Source: Calliopsis andreniformis
Lineage: Eukaryota; Arthropoda; Insecta; Hymenoptera; Andrenidae
Assembly: GCF_051401765.1 (NCBI RefSeq)
Contig: NW_027480440.1
Span: 4,774,001-4,838,000 of the forward strand
Length of the DNA: 64,000 nt
Direction: 5' to 3'
In this document: piece after piece, positions 50,178-63,090 of the stretch
Position numbering within the stretch: position 1 is the first letter of the stretch
Layout: each line of letters begins with the position of its first letter
Program-made: the position numbers and the translations under genes
Notes under the pieces: model-generated
What the model was told of the DNA's origin: nothing
Databases searched by the model: none
Seen by the model: the letters and a program-made list of their open reading frames with translations, nothing else

Positions 50178-53100
50178 CAATGTTCAATCCTCATCCTCAA
50201 TTCTGAATCTTCAATCCTCAATACTGAATCTTCAATCCGCAATCCTCAATCCCCAATCCTCAATCCTCAATCCTCAATCTTCAACCCTCAATACTCAATC
50301 TTCAATCCTCAATCCGCAATCCTCAATCCTCATTCGTCAATCCTCAATACCCAATCCTCAATCTTCAATCCTCATTCCTCAATTCTCAATTCTCAGTCCT
50401 CAATCCTCAGACCTCAGACATCAATATTCAACACTCAGTCCTCGTCCTCAATCCACAACCCTCAATCCTCAACCCTCAATCTTTAATCATCAATATTCAA
50501 TCTTCAATCCTCAATCCTCAATCCTCAATCCTCAATCCTCAATCCTCAATCTTCACTCCTCAAACCTCAATCCTCAATCCTCAATGTTCAATCCTCAATA
50601 CCCAATCCTCAGTCTTCAATCCTCAATCCTCAATCCTCAATCCTCAACCCTCAATCCTCAATCCTCAACCCTCAGTCCTCAAACCTCAATCCTGAATCCT
50701 CAATCCTGAATCCTCAACCTTCAGCCCTCAGTCCTCAAGAATCAGTGGTCCATCCTCAATCCTCAATAGAATATCATGATTTCACAGTTTTCAATACTCA
50801 ATACTCAACCTGCAATCTTCAAATCTCTATCCACAAACATCAATTCTCATCACTCAACCCTCAAAACTCAGTCCCCAATCCTCAATATTCAAGCCTCAAT
50901 CCTCAATACTCAATCTTCAATCCTCAATCCTCAACACTCAATCCTCAATTCTCAATCCTCAATAGTCGACCTTCAATCCTCAATACTCAATATTCAATCT
51001 TCAATCCTCAATCCTCAATCCTCAATCATCATCCTTCAATCCTCAATCCCCTATCCTCAATTTTCAATCCTCAATCCTCAATCCTCAATACCCAATCCTC
51101 AATCTTCAATCCTCTATCCTCAATCCTCAATTCTCAATCCTCAATCCTCAATCCTCAGACCTCAAACATAAATATTCAACCCTCAGTCCTCGTCATCAAT
51201 CCACAACCCTCAATCCTCAATCCTCAATCCTCAATCCTCAATCCTCAATCTTCAATCCTCAATCCTCAATCCTCAATCCTCAATCCTCAATATTCAATCC
51301 TCAATACTCAATATTCAATCCTCAATCCTCAATACTCATTCCCCAATCCTCATTCTTCAATCCTCATTCTACAATCCTCAATACCCAATCCTCAATCTTC
51401 AATCCTCAATCCTCAATCCTCAGTTCGCAATCCTCAATCCTCAATCCTCAGACCTCAGGCATCAACACTCAACCCTCAGTCCTCGTTCTCAATCCACAAC
51501 CCTCAATCCTCAATTATCAATCTTCATTCATCAATATTCAACCTTCAATCCTCAATGCTCATTCCTCAATCCTCAATCCTCAATGTTCAATCCTCAACAG
51601 CCAATCTTCAATCCTCAATCCTCAATCCTCAGTCCTCAAACCTCAATCCTGAATCCTCAATCCTGAATCCTCAATCTTCAGCCCTCAGTCCTCAAGAATT
51701 AGTGGTCCATCCTCAATCCTAAACAGAATATCATGATTTCACAGTTTTCAATACTCAATACTCAACCAGCAATCTTCAAATCTCTATCCACAAACTTCAA
51801 TTCTCATCACTCAGCCGTCAAAACTCAATGCCCAATCCTCAATATTCAAGCCTCAATCCTCAATCCTCAATCCACAATCCTCAACCTTCAATCCTCAATA
51901 CCCAATCTTCAATCCTCAATCCTCAACCCTCAATCCTCAATTCGCAATCCTCAATAGTCGATCTTCAATCCTCAATACTCAATATTCAATCCTCAATCCT
52001 TAATCCTCAATCCTCAATCATCATCCTTCAATCCTCAATACCATATCCTCAATCTTCAATCCTCAATCCTCAATCCTCAATACCCAATCCTCAATCTTCA
52101 ATCCTCAATCCTCAATCCTCAATTCTCAATCCTCAATCCTCAATCCTCAGACCTCAAACATAAATATTCAACCCTCAGTGCTCGTTCTCAATCCACAACC
52201 TTCAATCCTCAATTATCAATCTTCATTCATCAATATTCAACCTTCAATCCTCAATGCTCAATCCTCAATCCTCAATGTTCAATCCTCAACAGCCAATGCT
52301 CAATCTTCAATCCCCAATCCTCAATCCTCAATTCTCAATCCTCAATCCTCAATCCTCAGTCCTCTCTCCTCAAACCCAATCCTGAATCCTCAATCCTGAA
52401 TCCTCAAGCTTCAGCCCTCAGTCCTCAGCAATCAGTTGTCAATCCTCAATCCTCAATAGAATATCATCAATTCACAGTTTTCAATACTCAATACACAATC
52501 TGCAATCTTCAAATCTCTATCCAGAACCACCAATTCTCATCATTCAACCCTCAACACTCAGTCCCCAATCCTCAATATTCAATCCTCAATCCTCAATCCT
52601 CAATCCACAATACTCAACCTTCAATCCTCAATACTCAATCTTCAATCTTCAATCCTCAATCCTCAATACTAAATCCTCAATTCTCAATCCTCGATCGTCA
52701 ATCTTCAATCCTCTATGCTCAATCTTCAATCCTCAATACTGAACCTTCAATCCTCAATCCTCAATCCTCAGTCCTCAATCCTCAATCCTCAATCTTAACC
52801 TTCAATCCTCAGTACTCAATCTTCAATCCTCAATCCTCAATACTCAATCCTCAATCCTCAATCTTCAATCCTCAATACTCAATCTTCAATCCTCAATCCT
52901 CAATCCTCAATCCTCAATCCTCAATCCACAATCCTCAACTTTCAATCCTCAATACTCAATCTTCAATCCTCAATCCTCAATCCTCAATCCTCAATTCGCA
53001 ATCCTCAATAGTCAATCTTTAATCCTCAATACTCAATATTCAATCCTCAATCCTCAATCCTCAATCCTCAATCCTCACTCTTCGATCCTCAATACCCAAT

Positions 53101-55339
53101 CCTCAATCTTCAATCCTCAATACTCAATAGAATATCATGAATTCACAGTTTTCAATACTCAATACTCAACCTGCAATCTTCAAATCCCTATCCACAAACG
53201 TCACTTCTCATCACTCAACCCTCAACACTCAGTCCCCAATCCTCAATATTCAAGCCTCAATCCTCAATCCTCTATCCACAATCCTCAACCTTCAATCCTC
53301 AATACTCAATCTTCAATCCTCAATCCTCAATCCTCAATCCTCAATTCGCAATCCTCAATAGTCAATCTTCAATCCTCAATACTCAATATTCAATCCTCAA
53401 TCCTCAATCCTCAATCCTCAATCCTCATTCTTCGATCTTCAATACCCAATCCTCAATCTTCAATCCTCAATCCTCAATCCTCAATTCTCAATCCTCAATC
53501 CTCCGTCCTTAGTCCTCAAACCCCAATGCTCAACCCTCAGCCCTCATCCTCAATCCTCAATACTCAATCCTCAATCCTCAATCTTCAATCCTCAATACTC
53601 AATCTTCAATCCTCAATCCTCAGTCCTCAAACCTCAATTCTGAATCCTCAATCTTCAGCCCCCAGTCCTCAACAATCAGTTGTCAATCCTCAATCCTCAA
53701 TAGAATATCCTCAATTCACAGTTTTCAATACTCAATACTCAATCTGCAATCTTCAACTCTCTATCCAGAAACATAAATTCTCATCACTCAAACCTCAACA
53801 CTCAGTACTCTAATGTTCAATCCTAATCCTCAATTCTGAATCTTCAATCCTCAATACTGAGTCTTCAATCCGCAATCCTCAATCCCCAATCCTCAATCCT
53901 CAATCCTCAATCCTCAATCTTCAATCCTCAATACTCAATCTTCAATCCTCAATACGCAATACTCAATCCTCATTCGTCAATCCTCAATACCCAATCCTCA
54001 ATCTTCAATCCTCATTCCTCAATTCTCAATTCTCAATCCTCAATCCTCAGACCTCAGGCATCAATATTCAACACCCAGATCTCGTCCTCAATCCACAACC
54101 CTCAATCCTCAACCCTCAATCTTTAATCACCAATATTCTATCTTCAATCCTCAATCCTCAATCCTTAATCCTCAATCCTCAATCCTCAATCTTCACTCCT
54201 CAAACCTCAATCCTCAATCCTCAATGTTCAATCCTCAATACCCAATTCTCAGTCTTCAATCCTCAATCCTCAATCCTCAATCCTCAATCCTCAATCCTCA
54301 GTCCTCAAACCTCAATCCTCAATCCTCAATCTTCAATCCTCAATACTCAATCTTCAATCCTCAATCCTCAATCCTCAATCCTCAATCCTCAATCCTCAAT
54401 ACTCAATCCTCAATCTTCAATCCTCAATACTCAATCTTCAATCCTCAATCCTCAATCCTCAATCTTAACCTTCAATCCTCAGTACTCAATCTTCAATCCT
54501 CAATCCTCAATCCTCAATCCTCAATCCTCAATCTTCAATCCTCAATCCTCAGTCTTCAATCCTCAGTCCTCAATCCTCAATCCTCAAACCTCAATCCTCA
54601 ATCCTCAATCTTCAATCCTCAATACTCAATCTTCAATCCTCAATCCTCAATCCTCAATCCTCAATCCTCAATCCTCAATACTCAATCCTCAATATTCAAT
54701 CCTCAATTCTCAATATTCAATCCTCAATCCTCAATACTCATTCCCCAATCATCATTCTTCAATCCTCATTCTTCAATCCACAATACCCAATCCTCAATCT
54801 TCAGTCCTCAATCCTCAATCCTCAGTTCGCAATCCTCAATCCTCAATCCTCAGACCTCAGGCATCAACACTCAACCCTCAGTCCTCGTTCTCAATCCACA
54901 ACCCTCAATCCTCAATTATCAATCTTCATTCATCAATATTCAACCTTCAATTCTCAATGCTCAATCCTCAATCCTCAATCCTCAATGTTCAATCCTCAAC
55001 AGCCAATCCTCAATCTTCAATCCTCAATCCTCAATCCTCAATTCTCAATCCTCATTCTTCGATCCTCAATACCCAATCCTCAATCTTCAACCCTCAATCC
55101 TCAACCCTCAATCTTTAATCATCAATATTCTATCTTCAATCCTGAATCCTCAATCCTCAATCCTCAATCCTCAATCCTCAATCCTCAATCTTCACTCCTC
55201 AAACCTCAATCCTCAATCCTCAATGTTCACTCCTCAATACCCAATCCTCAGTCTTCAATCCTCAATCCTCAATCCTCAATCCTCAATCCTCAATCCTCAA
55301 TCCTCAATCCTCAATCCTCAGTCCTCAAACCTCAATCCT
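50178..55339 (+). repeat. M/N array with irregular spacing
   Basis: M signatures lie at 50764, 51721 and 53125, and N-family at 52454 and 53698. A block with CATTCCC, CAACACT and CATTCAT heptamers recurs at about 51,280-51,560, 54,690-54,960 and 57,580-57,800. The region near 52,180-52,480 recurs near 57,720-58,020 (offset 5,534-5,541). A TCTTAACCTTC irregularity recurs at about 52,796, 54,463, 58,797 (variant) and 62,635. No gene is present. Confidence 0.75.
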
Positions 55340-55939
55340 GTATCCTCAATACTGAATCCTCAATCGTCAGCCCTCAGTCCTCAAGAATCAGTGGTCCATC
55401 CTCAATCCTCAATAGAATATCATGATTTCACAGCTTTCAATACTCAATACTCAACCGGCAATCTTCAAATCTCTATCCACAAACATCAATTCTCATCATT
55501 CAACCCTAAAAACTCAGTCCCCAATCCTCAACATTCAAGCCTCAATCCTCAAACCTCAATCCACAATCCTCAACCTTCAATCCTCAATACTCAATCTTCA
55601 ATCCTCAATCCTCAACCCTCAATCCTCAATTCTCAATCCTCAATCCTCAGTCCTCAATCCTCAATCCTCAATCATCAATCCTCAATCCTCAGTCCTCAAT
55701 CCTCAATCTTCAATCCTCAATACCCAATCCTCAATTCTCAATCCACAATCCTCAATCCTCAGACCTCAAACATAAATATTCAACCCTCAGTCCTCATCCT
55801 CAATCCACAACCCTCAATCCTCAATCCTCAATCCTCAATCCTCAATCCTCAATCCTCAATCATCAATCCTCAATCCTCAGTCCTCAATCCTCAATCTTCA
55901 ATCCTCAATACTCAATCCTCAATTCGCAATCCTCAATAG
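54224..55939 (+). other. Longest stop-free frame; not a gene
   Basis: A 571-codon open frame opens with ATG (in CAATGTT) and encodes near-perfect SILNPQS-type heptapeptides, with rare islands such as SIEYHDFTAFNTQ from an M signature. The same peptide would be read in the other two + frames wherever no mutation creates a stop. No start context, codon bias, domain or intron signal supports expression. The frame is long only because canonical heptamers contain no + strand stop. Confidence 0.85.
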
Positions 55940-58900
55940 TCAATCTTCACTCCTCAATACTCAATATTCAATCCTCAATCCTCAATCCTCAATCCTCAAT
56001 CCTCATTCTTCGAACCTCCATACCCAATCCTCAATCTTCAATCCTCAATCCTCAATCCTCAATTCTCAATCCTCAATCCTCCGTCCTTGGTCCTCAAACC
56101 CCAATCCTCAACCCGCAGCCCTCATCCTCAATCCTCAATCCTCAATCCTCAATCCTTAATCTTCAATCCTCAATACTGAATCTTCAATACTCAATCCTCA
56201 GTCCTCAAACCTCAATCCTGAATCCTCAATCCTGAATCCTCAAGCTTCAGCCCTCAGTCCTCAACAATCAGTTGTCAATCCTCAATCCTCAATAGAGTAT
56301 CATCATTTCACAGTTTTCAATACTCAATACTCAATCTGCAATCTTCAAATCACTATCCACAAACATCAATTCTCATCACGCAACCCTCAACACTCAGTCC
56401 CCAATCCTCAATATTCAATCCTCAATCCTCAATCCTCAATCCACAATCCTCAACCTTCAATTCTCAATACTCTATCTTCAATCCTCAATCCTCAATACTC
56501 AATCCTCAATTCTCAATCCTCGATCCTCTGCCCTCAGTCCTCAAACCTCAATCCTCAACCCTCAGCCCTCATCCTCAATCCTCAGTCTTCAATCCTCAAT
56601 CCTCAACCCTCAATCCTCAATCCTCAATCCTCAGTCCTCAAACCTCAAACCTGAATCCTCAATCCTGAATCCTCAACCTTCTGACCTCAGTCCTCAACAA
56701 TCAGTTGTCGATTCTCAATCCTCAATAGAATATAATCAATTCACAGTTTTCAGTACTCAATACTCAATCTGGAGTCTTCAAATCTCTATCCACAAACATC
56801 AATTCTCATCATTCAACCCTCAACACTCAGTCCCCAATCCTCAATCTTCGATCCTCAATCCTCAATCCTCAATCCTCGATCCTCAATCTTCAATCCTCAA
56901 TACTCAATCTTCAATCCTCCATCCTCAATCCTCAATCCTCTATCCTCAATCTTCAATCCTCAATACTCAATCTTCAATCCTCAATCCTCAATCCTCAATC
57001 CTCAATCCTCATTCTTCAATCCTCAACACCCAATCCTCAATCTTCAATCCTCAATCCTCAATCCTCAATTCTCAATACTAAATCCTCAATCCTCAATACT
57101 CAATCTTCAATCCTGAATCCTCAATCCTCAATCCTCATTCTTCAATCCTCAACACCCAATCCTCAATCTTCAATCCTCAATCCTCAATCCTCAATTCTCA
57201 ATCCTAAATCCTCAATCCTCAGACCTCAATCATCAATACTCAACCCTCAGCCCTAGTCCTCAATCCACAACGCTCAATCCTCGATCCTCAATCTTCAATC
57301 ATCAATATTCAACCTTCAATCCTCAATCCTCAATCCTCAATACTCAATCCTCAATCCTCAATGTTCTATCCTCAATACGCAATCCTCAATCTTCAATCCT
57401 CAATTCTCAATCCTCAATCCTCAATCCTCAATCCTCAATCCTCAATCCTCAATCCTCAATCCTCAATCCTCAATTCTCAATCCTCAATCCTCAATCCTCA
57501 ATCCTCAATCCTCAATCCTCAATGTTCAATACGCAATACCCAATCCTCAATCTTCTATCCGCAATCCTCAATCCTCAATATTCAATCCTCAATACTCAAT
57601 ATTCAATCCTCAATCCTCAATACTCATTCCCCAATCCTCATTCTTCAATCCTCATCCTACAATCCTCAATCCTCAATCCTCAATCTTCAATCCTCAACAC
57701 TCAACCCTCGGTCCTCGTTCTCAATCCACAACCCTCAATCCTCAATTATCAATCTTCATTCATCAATATTCAACCTTCAATCCTCAATGCTCAATCCTCA
57801 ATCCTCAATCCTCAATGTTCAATCCTCAACAGCCAATCCTCAATCTTCAATCCTCAATCCTCAATCCTCAATTCTCAATCCTCAATCCTCAATCCTCAGT
57901 CCTCTCTCCTCAAACCCCAATCCTGAATCCTCAATCCTGAATCCTCAAGCTTCAGCCCTCAGTCCTCATCAATCAGTTGTCAATCCTCAATCCTCAATAG
58001 AATATCATCAATTCACAGTTTTCAATACTCAATACTCAATCTGCAATCTTCAAATCTCTATCCAGAAACACCAATTCTCATCATTCAACCCTCAACACTC
58101 AGTCCCCAATCCTCAATAATCAATCCTCAATCCTCAATCCTCAATCCACAATACTCAACGTTCAATCCTCAATACTCAATCTTCAATCCTCAATACTCAA
58201 TACTCAATCCTCAATTCTCAATCCTCGATCGTCAATCTTCAATCCTAAATACTCAATCTTCAATCCTCAATCCTCAATCCTCAATCCTCAATCCTCATTC
58301 TTCAATCCTCAATACCCAATCCTCAATCTTCAACCCTCAATCCTCAATCCTCAATTCTCAATCCTCAATCCTCAGTCCTCAGTCCTCAAACCTCAATCCT
58401 CAACCCTCGGCCCTCATCCTCAATCCTCAATCCAAAATCCTCAATTCTTAATCTTCAATCCTCAATACTCAATCTTCAATCCTCAATGCTCAGTCCTCAA
58501 ATTTCAATTCTGAATCCTCAATCTGCAACCCTCAATCTTCAGCCCTCAGTCCTCAACAATCAGTTGTCAATCCTCAATCCTCAATAGAATATACTCAATT
58601 CACAGTTTTCAATACCCAATACTCAATCTGCAATCTTCAATTCTCTATCCACAGACATCAATTCTCATCACTCAACCCTCAACACTCAGTCCTCAATGTT
58701 CAATCCTCAATCCTCAATTCTCAATCTTCAATCCTCAATACTGAACCTTCAATCCTCAATCCTCAATCCTCAGTCCTCAATCCTCAATCCTCAATCTTAA
58801 GCTTCAATCCTCAGCACTCAATCTTCAATCCCCAATCCTCAATCCTCAATCCTCAATCCTCAATCTTCAATCCTCAATACTCAATCTTCAATCCTCAATC

Positions 58901-59314
58901 CTCAATCCTCTATCCCCAACCCTCAATCCACAATCCTCAACCTTCAATCCTCAATACTCAATCTTCAATCCTCAATCCTCAATCCTCAATCCTCAATTCG
59001 CAATCCTCAATAGTCAATCTTCAATCCTCAATACTGAATCTTCAATCCGCAATCCTCAACCCCCAACCCTCAATCCTCAATCCTCAATCCTCAATCTTCA
59101 ATCCTCAATACTCAATCTTCAATTCTCAATCCTAAATCCTCAGACCTCAGACGTCAATATTCAACACTCAGATCTCGACCTCAATCCACAACCCTCAATC
59201 CTCAACCCTCAATCTTTAATCATCAATATTCTATCTTCAATCCTCAATCCTCAATCCTCAATCCTCAATCCTCAATCCTCAATCTTCACTCCTCAATCCT
59301 CAATCCTCAATCCT
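55340..59314 (+). repeat. N-rich array
   Basis: M lies at 55410, followed by N-family signatures at 56290, 56723, 57995 and 58582. Long uninterrupted runs of CAATCCT occur near 57,400-57,520, among the purest heptamer tracts of the window. The 57,720-58,020 part repeats 52,180-52,480. No gene is present. Confidence 0.75.
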
Positions 59315-59990
59315 CAATATTCAATCCTCAATACCCAATCCTCAGTCTTCAATCCTCAATCCTCAATCCTCAATCCTCAATCCTCAATCCTCAATCCTCA
59401 ATCCTCAATCCTCAATCCTCAGTCCTCAAACCTCAATCCTGAATCCTCAATCCTGAATCCTCAATCTTCAGCCCTCAGTCCTCAGGAATCAGTGGTCCAT
59501 CCTCAATCCTCAATAGAATATCTTGATTTCACAGTTTTCAATACTCAATACTCAACCTGCAATCTTCAAATCTCTATCCACAAACATCAATTCTCATCAC
59601 TCAACCCTCAAAACTCAGTCCCCAATCCTCAATATTCAGGCCTTAATCCTCAATCCTCAATCCACAATCCTCAACCTTCAATCCTCAATACTCAATCTTC
59701 AATCCTCAGTCCTCAACCCTCAATCCTCAATCCTCAGTCCTGAAACCTCAATCCTGGATCCTCAATCCTGAATCCTCAATCTTCAGCCCTCAGTCCTCAA
59801 CAATCAGTGGTCAATACTCAATCCTCAATAGAATATCATGGATTCACAGTTTTCAATACTGAATACTCAACCTGCAATCTACAAATCCCTATCCACAAAC
59901 ATCAATTCTCATCACTCAACCCTCAACACTCAGTCCCCAATCCTCAATATTCAAGCCTCAATCCTCAACCCTCAATCCACAATCCTCAAT
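59315..59990 (+). repeat. Double-M block, left copy (offset 3,776)
   Basis: Two M signatures at 59511 and 59826 lie 315 bp (45 heptamers) apart. The block recurs at 63,091-63,766, where the partners are 63287 and 63602, again 315 bp apart. Just before the second signature CCATCCT is replaced by CAATACT or CAATCCT. Confidence 0.82.
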
Positions 59991-62900
59991 CCTCAATCCT
60001 CAATGCTCAATCCTCATTCTTCGATCCTCAATACCCAATCCTCAATCTTCAATCCTCAATCCTCAATCCTCAATTCTGAATCCTCAATCCTCCGTCCTTA
60101 GTCCTCAAACCCCAATCCTCAACCCTCAGCCCTCATCCTCAATCCTCAATCCTCAATCCTCAATCCTCAATCTTCAATCCCCAATACTCAATCTTCAATC
60201 CTCAATCCTCAGTCCTCAAACCTCAATTCCGAATCCTCAATCTTCAGCCCTCAGTCCTCAACATTCAGTTGTCAATCCTCAATCCTCAATAGAATATCCT
60301 CAATTCACAGATTTCAATACTCAATACTCAATCTGCAATCTTCAACTCTCTATCCAGAAACATAAATTCTCATCACTCAACCCTCAACACTCAGTACTCA
60401 ATGTTCAATCCTAATCCTCAATTCTGAATCTTCAATCCTCAATACTGAATCTTCAATCCGCAATCCTCAATCCCCAATCCTCAATCCTCAATCCTCAATC
60501 CTCAATCTTCAATCCTCAATACTCAATCTTCAATCCTCAATCCGCAATTCCCAATCCTCATTCGTCAATCCTCAATACCCAATCCTCAATCTTCAATCCT
60601 CATTCCTCAATTCTCAATTCTCAATCCTCAATCCTCAGACCTCAGACATCAATATTCAACACTCAGATCTCGTCCTCAATCCACAACACTCAATCCTCAA
60701 CCCTCAATCTTTAATCATCAATATTCTATCTTCAATCCTCAATCCTCAATCCTCAATCCTCAATCCTCAATCCTCAATCTTCACTCCTCAAACCTCAATC
60801 CTCAGTCCTCACTCCTCAAACCTCAATCCTCAACCCTCGGCCCTCATCCTCAATCCTCAATCCAAAATCCTCAATACTCAATCTTCAATCCTCAATGCTC
60901 AGTCCTCAAATTTCAATTCTGAATCCTCAATCTGGAACCCTCAATCTTCAGCCCTCAGTCCTCAACAATCAGTTGTCAATCCTCAATCCTCAATAGAATA
61001 TACTCAATTCACAGTTTTCAATACCCAATACTCAATCTGCAATCTTCAATTCTCTATCCACAAACATCAATTCTCATCACTCAACCCTCAACACTCAGTC
61101 CTCAATGTTCAATCCTCAATCCTCAATCCTCATTCTTCGATCCTCAATACCCAATCCTCAACCCTCAATCCTCAATCCTCAATCCTCAATTCTCAATCCT
61201 CAATCCTCCGTCCTTAGTCCTCAAACCCCAATCCTCAACCCTCAGCCCTCATCCTCAATCCTCAATCCTCAATCCTCAATCCTCAGTCCTCAATCTTCAA
61301 TCCTCAATACTCAATCTTCAATCCTCAATCCGCAATTCCCAATCCTCATTCGTCAATCCTCAATACCCAATCCTCAATCTTCAATCCTCATTCCTCAATC
61401 CTCAATCCTCATTCTTCGATCCTCAATACCCAATCCTCAACCCTCAATCCTCAATCCTCAATCCTCAATTCTCAATCCTCAATCCTCCGTCCTTAGTCCT
61501 CAAACCCCAATCCTCAACCCTCAGCCCTCATCCTCAATCCTCAATCCTCAATCCTCAATCCTCAATCTTCAATCCTCAATACTCAATCTTCAATCCTCAA
61601 TCCTCAGTCCTCAAACCTCAATTCCGAATCCTCAACCCTGAATCCTCAATCTTCAGCCCTCAGTCCTCAACATTCAGTTGTCAATCCTCAATCCTCAATA
61701 GAATACCCTCAATTCACAGATTTCAATACTCAATACTCAATCTGCAATCTTCAACTCTCTATCCAGAAACATAAATTCTCATCACTCAACCCTCAACACT
61801 CAGTACTCAACGTTAAATCCTAATCCTCAATTCTGAATCTTCAATCCTCAATACTGAATCTTCAATCCGCAATCCTCAATCCCCAATCCTCAATCCTCAA
61901 TCCTCAATCCTCAATCTTCAATCCTCAATACTCAATCTTCAATCCTCAATCCGCAATTCTCAATCCTCATTCGTCAATCCTCAATACCCAATCCTCAATC
62001 TTCAATCCTCATTCCTCAATTCTCAATTCTCAATCCTCAATCCTCAGACCTCAGACATCAATATTCAACACCCAGATCTCGTCCTCAATCCACAACACTC
62101 AATCCTCAACCCTCAATCTTTAATCATCAATATTCTATCTTCAATCCTCAATCCTCAATCCTCAATCCTCAATCCTCAATCCTCAATCTTCACTCCTCAA
62201 ACCTCAATCCTCAGTCCTCAGTCCTCAAACCTCAATCCTCAACCCTCGGCCCTCATCCTCAATCCTCAATCCAAAATACTCAATTCCTAATCTTCAATCC
62301 TCAATACTCAATCTTCAATCCTCAATGCTCAGTCCTCAAATTTCAATTCTGAATCCTCAATCTGGAACCATCAATCTTCAGCCCTCAGTCCTCAACAATC
62401 AGTTGTCAATCCTCAATGCTCAATAGAATATACTCAATTCACAGTTTTCAATACCCAATACTCAATCTGCAATCTTCAATTCTCTATCCACAAACATCAA
62501 TTCTCATCACTCAACCCTCAACACTCAGTCCTCAATGTTCAATCCTCAATCCTCAATTCTCAATCTTCAATCCTCAATACTGTACCTTCAATCCTCAATC
62601 CTCAATCCTCAGTCCTCAATCCTCAATCCTCAATCTTAACCTTCAATCCTCAGTACTCAATCTTCAATCCTCAATCCTCAATCCTCAATCCTCAATCCTC
62701 AATCTTCAATCCACAATACTCAATCTTCAATCCTCAATCCTCAATCCTCAATCCTCAATCCTCAATCCACAATCCTCAACATTCAATCCTCAATACTCAA
62801 TCTTCAATCCTCAATCCTCAATCCTCAATCCTCAATTCGCAATCCTCAATAGTCAATCTTCAATCCTCAATACTCAATATTCAATCCTCAACCCTCAATC

Positions 62901-63090
62901 CTCAATCCTCAATCCTCATTCTTCGATCCTCAATACCCAATCCTCAATCTTCAATCCTGAATCCTCAATCCTCAATTCTCAATCCTCAAACCTCCGTCCT
63001 TAGTCCTCAAACCCCAATCCTCAACCCTCTGCCCTCACCCTCAATCCTCAATCCTCAATCCTCAATCCTCAATCTTCAATCCTCAATACT
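59991..63090 (+). repeat. N-N' higher-order repeat of about 1.41 kb
   Basis: N signatures at 60287 and 61696 (1,409 bp apart) carry CAGATTT at the fourth heptamer. They alternate with N' at 60991 and 62421 (1,430 bp apart), which have ATATACT and CAATACC. A related N' lies at 58582. A direct duplication of 279 bp is visible at 61,131 and 61,410, including the CTCCGTCCTTAG irregularity (61,205 and 61,484). No gene is present. Confidence 0.8.
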
